Shown: positions 56,426 to 64,000 of the stretch, piece after piece
How positions within the stretch are numbered: the stretch's first letter is position 1
Layout: the number at the start of each line of letters is the position of its first letter
Origin: Salipiger bermudensis
Lineage (GTDB): Bacteria > Pseudomonadota > Alphaproteobacteria > Rhodobacterales > Rhodobacteraceae
NCBI RefSeq assembly: GCF_020171625.1
Contig: NZ_JAIUZY010000003.1
Location: forward strand, 124,001 to 188,000
Length of the DNA stretch: 64,000 bases
Direction of reading: 5' to 3'
Position numbers and translations under genes: made by a program
Notes under the pieces: generated by a model
What the model was told of the DNA's origin: nothing
Database searches by the model: none
What the model saw: only the letters and a program-made list of their open reading frames with translations

Positions 56426-57769
56426 TCAGAGCCGCTCGATCACCGCGCCGAGCCCGCTCATCAGCGGCTCGAAGATCGGGAAGGAGGTCGCGATGGGGCC
56501 ACCGTCATCGACCCGCACAGGCTCGGTCGTGGCCAGCCCCATGACGAGGAACGACATGGCGATGCGGTGATCGAGGTGGCTCGCCGTCTCGGCCCCGCCC
56601 GGCACGTTGCCGTGGCCGCGACCATGCACCGTCCACCAGTCCTCGCCCTCGTCGACCGCGACACCGTTGGCGCGCAGCCCCTGGGCCATCGCATCGATCC
56701 GGTCGCTCTCCTTGACCCTCAGTTCCTTGACCCCAGGCATGTGGGTCTTGCCCTCGGCAAAGCTCGCCACGACAGACAGCACCGGGTACTCGTCTATCAT
56801 GCTGGCGGCGCGCTCGGCAGGCACTTCGATCCCCTTGAGGTCCGGCGAGAACCGCGCCCGCAGATCCGCCACCGGCTCACCGCCCTCTTCGCGCGGGTTC
56901 TCGAAGGTGAGATCCGCGCCCATCTCCTGCAGGGTGAAGAACAGGCCCGCGCGGGTCGGGTTGAGGCCGATATTGGGCACCAGCACGTCCGAGCCTTCGG
57001 TGATCAGCGCGGCGCAGACCGGGAAGGCCGCCGAGCTCGGATCGCGCGGCACCACGATGACCTGCGGCCGCAGTTCCGGCTGGCCGGTGAGCGTGATCAC
57101 CCGGCCCTCCGCGGTGTCCTCGGTGACGACCTTGGCGCCAAAGCCGGTCAGCATCCGCTCGGAATGGTCGCGCGTCGCCTCGCGCTCGATCACCACGGTC
57201 TCGCCCGGCGCGTTCAGCCCCGCCAGCAGCACCGCCGATTTGACCTGCGCCGAGGGCACCGGCGTGGCGTAGCGCACCGGCAGGGGATCGCGCGCGCCGA
57301 CGATGGTCATCGGAAGCCGCCCCCCCTCGCGGCCCACCGCCTGCGCCCCGAAGAGCGCCAGCGGGTCGGTGACCCGCGCCATCGGGCGCTTGTTGAGGCT
57401 GGCGTCGCCGGTGAAGGTCGCGGTGATCGGCGTGGTCGCCATCGCCCCCATGATCAGCCGCACCCCGGTGCCCGAGTTGCCGCAATCGATGACCTGCTCC
57501 GGCTCGGCGAACCCGCCGACGCCAACGCCGTTCACGTGCCAGGTGTCGCCGCGCTTCTCGACCTCGGCCCCGAAGGCGCGCATCGCCTTGGCGGTGTCGA
57601 GCACGTCCTGCCCCTCGAGCAGCCCGGTCACCCGGGTCTCGCCCACCGCCATGGCGCCAAGAATCAGCGACCGGTGCGAGATCGACTTGTCTCCCGGCAC
57701 ATGCGCCTCGCCGCTCAGCCCGGTGGACCGGCGTGCAATCATCGGAATGGCTTCCCCGTGGCTCGACAT
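56426..57769 (-). CDS. aroA: EPSP synthase, class II type
   Basis: 447 residues. [15 protein letters not shown] (25-39), [25 protein letters not shown]-like SMIDEYPVL and [11 protein letters not shown] match the class II (CP4-like) branch. It joins shikimate-3-phosphate and phosphoenolpyruvate in aromatic amino-acid synthesis. The glyphosate-site segment reads DCGNSGTG with glycine at residue 100, where the tolerant CP4 enzyme has alanine. The first gene of aroA-cmk-AKR. Confidence 0.96.
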   Translation of the reverse strand: MSSHGEAIPMIARRSTGLSGEAHVPGDKSISHRSLILGAMAVGETRVTGLLEGQDVLDTAKAMRAFGAEVEKRGDTWHVNGVGVGGFAEPEQVIDCGNSGTGVRLIMGAMATTPITATFTGDASLNKRPMARVTDPLALFGAQAVGREGGRLPMTIVGARDPLPVRYATPVPSAQVKSAVLLAGLNAPGETVVIEREATRDHSERMLTGFGAKVVTEDTAEGRVITLTGQPELRPQVIVVPRDPSSAAFPVCAALITEGSDVLVPNIGLNPTRAGLFFTLQEMGADLTFENPREEGGEPVADLRARFSPDLKGIEVPAERAASMIDEYPVLSVVASFAEGKTHMPGVKELRVKESDRIDAMAQGLRANGVAVDEGEDWWTVHGRGHGNVPGGAETASHLDHRIAMSFLVMGLATTEPVRVDDGGPIATSFPIFEPLMSGLGAVIERL

Positions 57770-57833
57770 CTCGCCCCCTCGCGTCCTGCTCTGTTATCGC
57801 TCACGGCGCTGATAGCAGCCGCCCGCGCCCCTG

Positions 57834-57903
57834 TCTTCTCTTCGTTCCCAAATACTCCGGGGTGAATTGGCGCAGCGCGCCAAGAGGGGCAGCGCCCCTC
57901 CCC
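57834..57903 (+). repeat. Double-hairpin intergenic repeat, copy 7
   Basis: TCTTCTCTTCGTTCCCAAAT, ACTCCGGGGTGAA, hairpin TTGGCGC-AGC-GCGCCAA, hairpin GGGGCAGCGCCCC. It lies between aroA and trmB, on the strand opposite to both. Confidence 0.85.
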
Positions 57904-57906
57904 CGC

Positions 57907-58620
57907 TCAGCGTTTGCGGAACGTCATGTAATGCGGCACCCGGCCTTCGCGCAGCGCCTTCTGCTCGTAGCGGGTCGAGATCCAGTCGCCCCACGGCTCG
58001 CGCCAGTCCGCCGGCCCCTCGGCCAGCCACTCGAAGCCGGCCTTGGGCACCTCGACCATGGTCTGGCGCACGTAGTCGGGAATGTCGGTGGCGACGCGGA
58101 ACTCGGCCCCGGGCTTCAGCACGCGGGCCAGCGGCTCGAGATGCTCGGGCGTGACGAAGCGACGCCGGTGGTGGCGCGCCTTGGGCCACGGGTCGGGATA
58201 GAGCAGGAAGGCCTTGTCGATCGAGGCCTCGGGCAGCACGTCGAAGAGGTTGCGCACGTCGCCTGGGTAGACCTTGACGTTCTCGACCCCCGCCCGGCGG
58301 ATCTTGCCCAGCAGCATCGCCACGCCGTTGATGAAGGGCTCACACCCGATCACGCCCACGTCTGGATAGGTCGCGGCCTGATGCACCATGTGCTCGCCGC
58401 CGCCGAAACCGACCTCGAGCCAGACCCGCTTGCCGCCGAACATCGCGCCCGTGTCGAGCGCTTTGCGCTCTGGGTTCTCGTCCCAGTCCACCGCGCCGGG
58501 CGAGAGCTTTGCGAGATCCTCGTCGAGATAGGCTTCCTGCGACGCCTTCAGCGTCTTGCCCTTCACGCGGCCATAGAAGTTGCGCCACGGGGCGCCGGGA
58601 TGCTTGTTCGAACTGGTCAT
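57907..58620 (-). CDS. trmB: tRNA (guanine-46-N7)-methyltransferase
   Basis: 237 residues. The SAM-binding motif is VGFGGGEHM and the tRNA-binding segment LLYPDPWPKARHHRRRF. TRYEQKALREGR lies at the end. It modifies G46 in the variable loop of tRNAs. ATG 58620 gives the standard MTSSNKHPGAPWRNFYGR opening. Upstream lies a 16-bp tandem repeat. Confidence 0.96.
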   Translation of the reverse strand: MTSSNKHPGAPWRNFYGRVKGKTLKASQEAYLDEDLAKLSPGAVDWDENPERKALDTGAMFGGKRVWLEVGFGGGEHMVHQAATYPDVGVIGCEPFINGVAMLLGKIRRAGVENVKVYPGDVRNLFDVLPEASIDKAFLLYPDPWPKARHHRRRFVTPEHLEPLARVLKPGAEFRVATDIPDYVRQTMVEVPKAGFEWLAEGPADWREPWGDWISTRYEQKALREGRVPHYMTFRKR

Positions 58621-58780
58621 GGCCGGGGGCTTTAGCGTCAAGCCGCGCGCGGGGCAATCCCGCAACGCGCCCGCGGGTCGGGCGCACGCCATCCGCGTGC
58701 TCTGCGAAAGCCCGCCTCGTGCGCCACGTCCTTCGAGGGGCGCTCGCGTTGCACTGCCTTCGAGGCCCGCTCGCGCGGAC

Positions 58781-58860
58781 CACCCTCGCGCGGCAGGGCC
58801 CTCCTGTGGCATTACCCTCCCGCGGCACCGCCCTCGCGCTTCACTGCCCTCGCACGGCAC
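58781..58860 (-). repeat. Five tandem copies of a 16-bp repeat
   Basis: On the minus strand the units read GTGCCGTGCGAGGGCA, GTGAAGCGCGAGGGCG, GTGCCGCGGGAGGGTA, ATGCCACAGGAGGGCC and CTGCCGCGCGAGGGTG. They sit in exact 16-nt phase, with more divergent units continuing to about 58725. The array lies 160-240 nt upstream of trmB. The period is not a multiple of three. Confidence 0.9.
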
Positions 58861-58934
58861 TGCAACCGTTCGGACCCGCCCTCACGCGAGCGGTGCCGCA
58901 GTGTCCCCGCGCTCCCCGCGCGTCTCCACATACG

Positions 58935-58970
58935 AAAAAGGCCACGCGCGGCATCGCTGCCGCGCGTGGC
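58935..58970 (-). terminator. Terminator of metK
   Basis: A perfect 13-bp stem (58941-58953 with 58958-58970), loop of four, then CCTTTTTCG; 34 nt after the metK stop. Confidence 0.93.
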
Positions 58971-59003
58971 CCGTGTATCGCGAGGGGTCTCCCCCTACCC
59001 GGC

Positions 59004-60182
59004 TCAGACCTCGCGGCTGAGTGCGTCAGCGAGGTCGGTCTTTTCCCACGAGAAGCCGCCGTCGGCCTCCGCGGCGCGGCCGAAATGGCCATAGGCGGCG
59101 GTGCGCTCGTAGATCGGCTTGTTGAGGTCGAGATGGGTGCGGATGCCGCGCGGCGTCAGGTCCATGACCTTGGGGATCGCGCGCTCGATCGCCGCCGGGT
59201 CGACCTCGGCGGTGCCGAAGGTGTCGACGTAGATCGACAGCGGCTTAGCCACGCCGATGGCGTAGGACAGCTGCACCGTGGCGCGCTCGGCCATGCCGGC
59301 GGCGACGATGTTCTTGGCCAGGTAGCGCGCCGCGTAGGCCGCCGAGCGGTCGACCTTGGACGGGTCCTTGCCCGAGAACGCCCCGCCGCCATGCGGTGCC
59401 GCACCGCCATAGGTGTCGACGATGATCTTGCGGCCCGTCAGGCCCGCGTCACCATCCGGTCCGCCGATCACGAAGGTGCCCGTCGGGTTCACCCACCACT
59501 CGGTCTCGGCCGAGAGCCAGCCCTCGGGCAGCACCTCGCGGATATAAGGCTCGGCGATAGCGCGGATGTCGTCCGAGCTCAGCGACGGATCGAGGTGCTG
59601 GTGCGACAGCACCACCGAGCTCACGCCCACCGGCTTGCCGTTCTCGTAGCGCACCGAGAACTGCGACTTGGCGTCGGGGCCGAGCTGCGGTTCGGCACCG
59701 GACTTGCGCGCCTCGGCGAGGCGCTTGAGCACCGCGTGCGAGTAGAGGATCGGCGCCGGCATCATCTCGGGCGTCTCGTTGGTGGCGTAACCGAACATGA
59801 TGCCCTGATCGCCCGCCCCCTCGTCGCCGCGCTCGCCGGTCACGCCCTGCGCGATATGGGCCGACTGCTCGTGCAACAGGTTGGTGATCTCGCAGGTTTC
59901 CCAGTGGAACTTGTCCTGCTCGTAGCCGATATCCTTGATACAGGCGCGGGCGATGTCGGGGATACGCTGCATGTAGTCATGCAGCTTGTCCTGATCGGTG
60001 AGGCCGATCTCGCCGCCGATCACCACGCGGTCGGTGGTGGCAAAGGTCTCGCAGGCGACTCGCGCCAGCGGGTCCTCGGCAAGGAGCGCGTCGAGCACGG
60101 CATCGGAAATCCGGTCGCAGACCTTATCCGGGTGGCCCTCGGACACGGATTCCGAAGTGAAAGTGTAATTCTGTCGGGACAT
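59004..60182 (-). CDS. metK: S-adenosylmethionine synthetase
   Basis: 392 residues. H17 in [18 protein letters not shown] (122-133) and [19 protein letters not shown] are the defining motifs. It makes SAM from ATP and methionine. It has its own promoter, a SAM/SAH riboswitch that covers the ribosome site, and an intrinsic terminator, so it is a separately regulated single gene within the cluster. Confidence 0.98.
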   Translation of the reverse strand: MSRQNYTFTSESVSEGHPDKVCDRISDAVLDALLAEDPLARVACETFATTDRVVIGGEIGLTDQDKLHDYMQRIPDIARACIKDIGYEQDKFHWETCEITNLLHEQSAHIAQGVTGERGDEGAGDQGIMFGYATNETPEMMPAPILYSHAVLKRLAEARKSGAEPQLGPDAKSQFSVRYENGKPVGVSSVVLSHQHLDPSLSSDDIRAIAEPYIREVLPEGWLSAETEWWVNPTGTFVIGGPDGDAGLTGRKIIVDTYGGAAPHGGGAFSGKDPSKVDRSAAYAARYLAKNIVAAGMAERATVQLSYAIGVAKPLSIYVDTFGTAEVDPAAIERAIPKVMDLTPRGIRTHLDLNKPIYERTAAYGHFGRAAEADGGFSWEKTDLADALSREV

Positions 60183-60185
60183 ATT

Positions 60186-60231
60186 TGCTCCATTGGGTAC
60201 CAGCCGTCACGCCAGGAAGCCGTTGTGACGG
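60186..60231 (-). promoter_or_regulatory. SAM/SAH riboswitch of metK
   Basis: On the minus strand a stem CCGTCAC/GTGACGG encloses AACGGCTTCCTGGC, and a downstream AATGGAGCA lies 4 nt before the metK ATG. These match the core of the Rhodobacterales SAM/SAH riboswitch. The GGAG of the 3' pseudoknot strand is the ribosome site, so ligand binding should block translation. An insert of about nine bases separates the stem from the 3' strand. Confidence 0.88.
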
Positions 60232-60245
60232 GGATATGACGGTTA

Positions 60246-60274
60246 TCGCTACGTCGTTGCGGACTCGGCGTCAA
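60246..60274 (-). promoter_or_regulatory. Promoter of metK
   Basis: Minus-strand TTGACG (60274-60269), 17-nt spacer, TAGCGA (60251-60246); expected start about 60239, just before the riboswitch. The -35 lies inside the end of lnt. Confidence 0.5.
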
Positions 60275-61799
60275 CCGAAACCCGGCGTCGCGGCAAATAG
60301 AGCGTAAACGCCAGCAGCCCAAGCAGGATCGCCAGCGGCAGATCCCCGGTGCGGCTGTAGAGCGTGACGCGCAGCGGCGGCGGCAGGGGCGTGTCGAGAT
60401 AACCGGCCTCGCCGAGCGGCAGGCTGTCGAGCACCCGCCCCGCCCCGTCGATCACCGCCGAGACGCCGGTATTGGCAGCACGCAGAAGCGGCAGCCCCTG
60501 CTCCACCGCCCGCATCCGGGCCTGCGAGAGGTGCTGGTACGGACCGGATACGGTGCCGAACCACGCGTCGTTGGTGATCTGCAGCAGCAGGTCCGGGCGC
60601 TGTGGCGAGCGCAGATCCTGGGGAAACACGGCCTCGTAGCAGATCAGCGGCAGCGCCCGGCCAAGCTCGGGGCCGAGATCGATGGTGCGCGGCCCCGGCC
60701 CTGCGCCGTAGCCGCCGGCGGCGCGCTGCGCCAGCCCGCCGACCTCGATCCGCGCGAAGAGCGGCGCGAAAGGCATGTACTCGCCAAAGGGCACGAGATG
60801 GTGCTTGTCATAGGTCGCCTCGACCGCGCCGGCGGGCCCGGTGAGCGCCAGCGAGTTGAACCAGGTCTCGCCCTCGACGCGCTGGATGCCGAGCGCCACC
60901 TTGGCGGGGCCGGCGGCGTCGGAGATGCGCGCGATCGCGTCGCCTGCATTGTTGAGCAGCATCGGAACCGCGGTCTCGGGCCAGACGGTGAGCGACGGAC
61001 GATCGAGCCCTTCGCTCGCCGGGGCGGCGGTGAACTCGACCTGCCGCTCGAAGAAGATCGGCACGAAGGCCCGGTCCCATTTCTGGTGCTGCGGCGCGTT
61101 GGGCTGCACCAGCCGCACCACCGGGCGCCCGGCGAGATCCTGCAGAGGCGGGGTGAGCGCCGCCCCGCCCGCGACCAGCCCCACAAGACCGGCGAGACCT
61201 GCGGCCACGCGCGGCCAGCCGAGGCGGAGGTCGCGCAGGCCCGCGACGAGCAGCGCCGCGATGCCGAGGGTCAGGACGGTCAGCCCGTGCGTGCCGACGA
61301 CGGCCGCCCATTGCAGCGCCGGGGTCGGCGCCCAGAGCGAGCCCAGCGTGGCCCAGGCGAACCCGGTGAACAGGTAGGCGCGGGCCAGCTCGACAGCCGA
61401 CCAGATCACCACGAGGGCAAACAGCCTGCGACGCGGCGCCGCGCGCCCGCCCCCCCAGAAGGCCAGCGCCCAGAACAGCGCGAGCCCGGCGGCCAGCAGC
61501 GCCAGCGCAAAGGGTGCCATCCAGCCGGTAGTGGCGGCATCGACCTGGAACGGCTCGGTGACCCAGTTGAGCACGAGCGCGAAATAGCCCACGCCCGCGC
61601 CCCAGCCGCAGGCCAGAGCGGCGCGCGGGCCGCGGGTCTGCGAGAACAGGGCGACGATGGCAAGCAGGCCGGCAAAGCCCGCCCAGGTCAGGGCCCAGGG
61701 TGCCTGCCCCAGCCCCAGCGCCGCGCCCGCCGCCACGGCGAGCGCCAGCCGCGCCAAAGCGCCAAGACGGCTGTGCGCGCGCCGTTGGATGTCAGGCAC
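60249..61799 (-). CDS. lnt: Apolipoprotein N-acyltransferase
   Basis: 516 residues from GTG 61799, which overlaps the upstream stop. Membrane helices lie within 12-210, then the nitrilase-type domain with catalytic E275 (VWPETAVP), K332 (YDKHHLVPFGEY) and C387 (PLICYEAVFP). It adds the third acyl chain to lipoproteins. lspA, for the preceding step, is also in the window. Confidence 0.95.
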   Translation of the reverse strand: MPDIQRRAHSRLGALARLALAVAAGAALGLGQAPWALTWAGFAGLLAIVALFSQTRGPRAALACGWGAGVGYFALVLNWVTEPFQVDAATTGWMAPFALALLAAGLALFWALAFWGGGRAAPRRRLFALVVIWSAVELARAYLFTGFAWATLGSLWAPTPALQWAAVVGTHGLTVLTLGIAALLVAGLRDLRLGWPRVAAGLAGLVGLVAGGAALTPPLQDLAGRPVVRLVQPNAPQHQKWDRAFVPIFFERQVEFTAAPASEGLDRPSLTVWPETAVPMLLNNAGDAIARISDAAGPAKVALGIQRVEGETWFNSLALTGPAGAVEATYDKHHLVPFGEYMPFAPLFARIEVGGLAQRAAGGYGAGPGPRTIDLGPELGRALPLICYEAVFPQDLRSPQRPDLLLQITNDAWFGTVSGPYQHLSQARMRAVEQGLPLLRAANTGVSAVIDGAGRVLDSLPLGEAGYLDTPLPPPLRVTLYSRTGDLPLAILLGLLAFTLYLPRRRVSVDAESATT

Positions 61800-62763
61800 T
61801 CTGCGCCTCGGCGGTGGCCTCGGTGCGGGTCTCGCTCGGCAGCGGCGCCACCGGCTCGGCCGCGCGCGTGGCGCCCGGACCGGCGCTCGCGGCCTGTTCG
61901 TGCGGGCGGATGCGCAGACGCTTGATCCGGCGCGGATCGGCGTCGACCACCTCGAGATCGAAGCCGCCCGGATGCGGCACCACCTCGCCCCGCGCCGGGA
62001 CGTGGCCGGCGAGCATGAAGACCAGACCGCCAAGCGTGTCGATCTCTTCCTCGTCGATCTCCTTGTCGGCGGTGAGCGAAATGCCGGTCTGGGTCTGGAA
62101 CTCTTCGAGCGGCGTGGTGGCCAGCGCCAGCCAGCTGCCGGATTTCTCGCGGAAGAAGTTGCGGCCCTCGTCGATATCGTGCTCGTCCTCGATCTCGCCG
62201 ATGACCTGTTCGATCAGGTCCTCGATGGTCACCAGCCCGTCGACCCCGCCATATTCGTCGATCACCAGCGCCATGTGCCGCCGCTCGGTCTGCATTTTGG
62301 TGAGCAGCACGCCGATCGGCATCGAGGGCGGCACGAAGACCAGCGGGCGCAGGATCTTCTTGAGGTCGAAATCCTCGTCGCTGCCATTGAAGCCGTGACG
62401 AAGCGCGAAATCCTTCAAATGCGCCATGCCCACCGGGGTGTCGAGCGTGCCCGAAAACACCGGCAGACGGGTCATGCCGCTGTCGCGGAAGACCTGAACC
62501 AGCTCGGATTTGGTGACGGTGTCGGGCACCGCGACGATCTCGGCCTTGGGAATCGCCACGTCCTCGACGCGCATACGCCGCAGGTTCATCATGCCCGGAC
62601 GTGGCATGGCGACCGTGACGGAGGTGCTGCCAGGCTCCTGGCCCTGCCCCTCCTCCGGTTTCAACGCTTTGATGAGGCGGCGGAAAAGTCCATCGCCCGC
62701 GGTTGCATCTGTCAGCTGCTGCGCGCTTTGCGCTGCCGTAGACGAGCCGTCGTTATCGCCCAT
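61792..62763 (-). CDS. CBS-domain protein, CorC/HlyC type
   Basis: 323 residues without membrane helices. A CBS pair lies at about 75-200 (MRVEDVAIPKAEIVAVP, HMALVIDEYGGVDGLVTIEDLIEQVIGEI). A transporter-associated C-terminal domain follows at about 225-300 (DTLGGLVFMLAGHVPARGEVV). It is the standard gene between ybeY and lnt, linked to magnesium/cobalt efflux. ATG 62763 has AGGA upstream. Confidence 0.92.
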   Translation of the reverse strand: MGDNDGSSTAAQSAQQLTDATAGDGLFRRLIKALKPEEGQGQEPGSTSVTVAMPRPGMMNLRRMRVEDVAIPKAEIVAVPDTVTKSELVQVFRDSGMTRLPVFSGTLDTPVGMAHLKDFALRHGFNGSDEDFDLKKILRPLVFVPPSMPIGVLLTKMQTERRHMALVIDEYGGVDGLVTIEDLIEQVIGEIEDEHDIDEGRNFFREKSGSWLALATTPLEEFQTQTGISLTADKEIDEEEIDTLGGLVFMLAGHVPARGEVVPHPGGFDLEVVDADPRRIKRLRIRPHEQAASAGPGATRAAEPVAPLPSETRTEATAEAQSA

Positions 62764-62799
62764 TGTTCCTATCCAAAAACGGGGCCGCGGCCCCAAGCG

Positions 62800-63282
62800 T
62801 TACGAATATGGGTCCTCGATACCCATTTTGCCAAGTATTTCTGCCTCGAGAGTTTCCATCACCGTGGCTTCCGCGTCACTGATGTGATCGTAACCCAGCA
62901 GATGCAGCGTGGCGTGAACCATCAGGTGGGTGATGTGATCCTCGAGCCGCTTGTCCTGTTCCGCCGCCTCGCGGGCGCAGGTTTCCCAGGCGATGGCAAT
63001 GTCGCCCAGCTCCTCGGGCATCCCGTCGGGTCCGCCCTCCGGCAGCACCTCGGGGTCGCGTTCCTCGGAGGGCCAGGACAGCACGTTGGTGGGGGTGGGC
63101 TTGGCGCGGAAATCGCCGTTCAGCTCGGCGATGCGGGCATCGTCACAGGCAAGAACGGCAATCTCGAAAGCGTCGGGGTCGAGGGCGAGATGCGACAGCG
63201 CGGCGCGGGCGGCGCGTTCGGCCAGAGCCTCGAGCCCGGCCGCCTCCCAGCGCGGATCTTCGAGGAGTGTGTCGGTCAGCAT
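62800..63282 (-). CDS. ybeY: Endoribonuclease YbeY / rRNA maturation factor
   Basis: 160 residues. The zinc motif is HATLHLLGYDH (123-133). PTPTNVLSWPSEE and ELGDIAIAWE are family marks. It acts in 16S rRNA 3' maturation and ribosome quality control. ATG 63282 is chosen because the longer frame runs through a repeat element. Confidence 0.95.
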   Translation of the reverse strand: MLTDTLLEDPRWEAAGLEALAERAARAALSHLALDPDAFEIAVLACDDARIAELNGDFRAKPTPTNVLSWPSEERDPEVLPEGGPDGMPEELGDIAIAWETCAREAAEQDKRLEDHITHLMVHATLHLLGYDHISDAEATVMETLEAEILGKMGIEDPYS

Positions 63283-63317
63283 CAGGGCCTGGTCCTGCTT
63301 GTGTCTACGTCGCCGCC

Positions 63318-63384
63318 GGGGGCGCTGCCCCCGTCCCGGACCTGCGTCCGGGCCTCCCCCAAGGTATTTTGAACCAGAGAAGGA
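63318..63384 (-). repeat. Double-hairpin intergenic repeat, copy 8 (reverse)
   Basis: On the minus strand: CTTCTCTGGTTCAAAATACC, TTGGGGGAGG, hairpin CCCGGAC-GCAG-GTCCGGG, hairpin GGGGGCAGCGCCCCC. It lies between phoH and ybeY, reading with them. Confidence 0.85.
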
Positions 63385-63441
63385 CAAGGGGCGTATAGCG
63401 GCTGGCGTCGGGCGCGCAAGAGGCAGGCGCGCCACCGGATC

Positions 63442-64000
63442 TCAGCCGGCGACGTCCTGCTCGTAGGCCTCGATGATGGCAGCGACCAGCGGGTGGCGCA
63501 CGACGTCCTTGGCGCTGAAATAGTTGAAGCCGATTTTGTCGATCGCGGAAAGAAGGCGCTCGGCGTCCTGCAGGCCCGAGGGCACGCCGCGCGGCAGGTC
63601 GACCTGGGTGCGGTCGCCGGTGATCACCATTCGCGAGCCCTCGCCGAGGCGGGTGAGGAACATCTTCATCTGCATGGTGGTGGCGTTTTGCGCCTCGTCT
63701 AGCACCACGAAGGCGTTCGACAGCGTGCGGCCGCGCATGAAGGCCAGCGGCGCGATCTCGACGGTCTTTTCCTCGCGCATCTTGGCGAGCTGCTTGCCGG
63801 GCAGGAAATCGTTCAGCGCGTCGTAGAGCGGCTGCATGTAGGGATCGACCTTCTCCTCCTGCGTGCCGGGGAGGAAACCGAGACGCTCGCCGGCCTCGAC
63901 CGCCGGGCGGCAGAGGATGATCTTGTCGACCGCGCCGGTGATCAGCATGTTCACCCCCACCGCGACGGCGAGATAGGTCTTGCCGGTGCCGGCGGGGCCG
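63442..64000 (-). CDS. PhoH-family ATPase (5' end outside window)
   Basis: 186 codons, open to the right edge. The last residues in view are the Walker [13 protein letters not shown]. The body contains [31 protein letters not shown] (Walker B) and [12 protein letters not shown]. It is the YbeZ-type RNA-linked ATPase that works with YbeY; the gene order phoH-ybeY-corC-lnt supports this. The N-terminus, usually with a KH-like domain, lies beyond 64000. Confidence 0.95.
   Translation of the reverse strand, partial: GPAGTGKTYLAVAVGVNMLITGAVDKIILCRPAVEAGERLGFLPGTQEEKVDPYMQPLYDALNDFLPGKQLAKMREEKTVEIAPLAFMRGRTLSNAFVVLDEAQNATTMQMKMFLTRLGEGSRMVITGDRTQVDLPRGVPSGLQDAERLLSAIDKIGFNYFSAKDVVRHPLVAAIIEAYEQDVAG

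Overview
The window is a GC-rich alphaproteobacterial chromosome segment, almost certainly Rhodobacterales (Rhodobacteraceae, Roseobacter-type). Three things point there: an RcGTA-type gene transfer agent (GTA) cluster; a SAM/SAH-class riboswitch directly in front of metK, a motif known mainly from this order; and conserved neighbourhoods such as rsmB/heparinase/purH, lspA/DUF3035/M16/M16 and phoH/ybeY/corC/lnt/metK/trmB. The genus cannot be fixed from this sequence. No insertion sequence, CRISPR array or integrase was found.

Region 1-12.9 kb (minus strand) is a GTA structural operon: g1 and g2 (terminase), g3 (portal), g3.5, g4 (protease), g5 (capsid), g6-g8 (head-tail connection), g9 (tail tube), g10, g10.1 (tail chaperones), g11 (tape measure), g12-g14 (baseplate, peptidase) and g15 (megatron), which runs off the left end. 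Genes mostly overlap by 1-4 nt. The operon has a clear -35/-10 promoter with a terminator-like hairpin in the leader. It is interrupted between g2 and g3 by a GNAT acetyltransferase gene on the opposite strand.

13-30 kb: pntAB proton-translocating transhydrogenase; an ICMT-like membrane methyltransferase; an SDR-kynureninase pair; a PuuD-type amidohydrolase; a frameshifted glcG/HbpS-type pseudogene downstream of malate synthase G (glcB), whose upstream region carries a perfect 16-bp palindrome; an Atm1-type ABC exporter; a 52-bp tandem repeat; a membrane-anchored LysM protein; a LOG-family hydrolase; and a soluble lytic transglycosylase.

30-49.7 kb: dapA, a serine hydrolase with SxxK/SDN/KGG motifs, lspA, a DUF3035 lipoprotein, an active/inactive M16 peptidase pair (its 3' end tandemly duplicated), purH, a heparinase II/III-family protein, rsmB, an SDHAF4-like protein, dapB, rbfA, a phosphodiester glycosidase, a PmbA/TldE-like protein and a CysQ-like phosphatase. 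An envelope run follows: DUF4170, Kdo-transferase-like protein, lpxK. An N-formylglutamate amidohydrolase closes the region.

49.8-64 kb: tRNA-Val(GAC), rpmJ, then on the minus strand aroA-cmk-(aldo/keto reductase)-rpsA-ihfB-lapA-trpF, and phoH-ybeY-corC-lnt-metK-trmB. metK has a promoter, a riboswitch and a strong terminator. Intergenic space repeatedly holds a double-hairpin repeat element (at least eight copies in both orientations) and, between metK and trmB, a 16-bp minisatellite. Noncoding stretches tend to be C-rich on the plus strand. With the minus-strand bias of ribosomal, GTA and housekeeping genes, this suggests that replication runs from high to low coordinates, which is an inference only.
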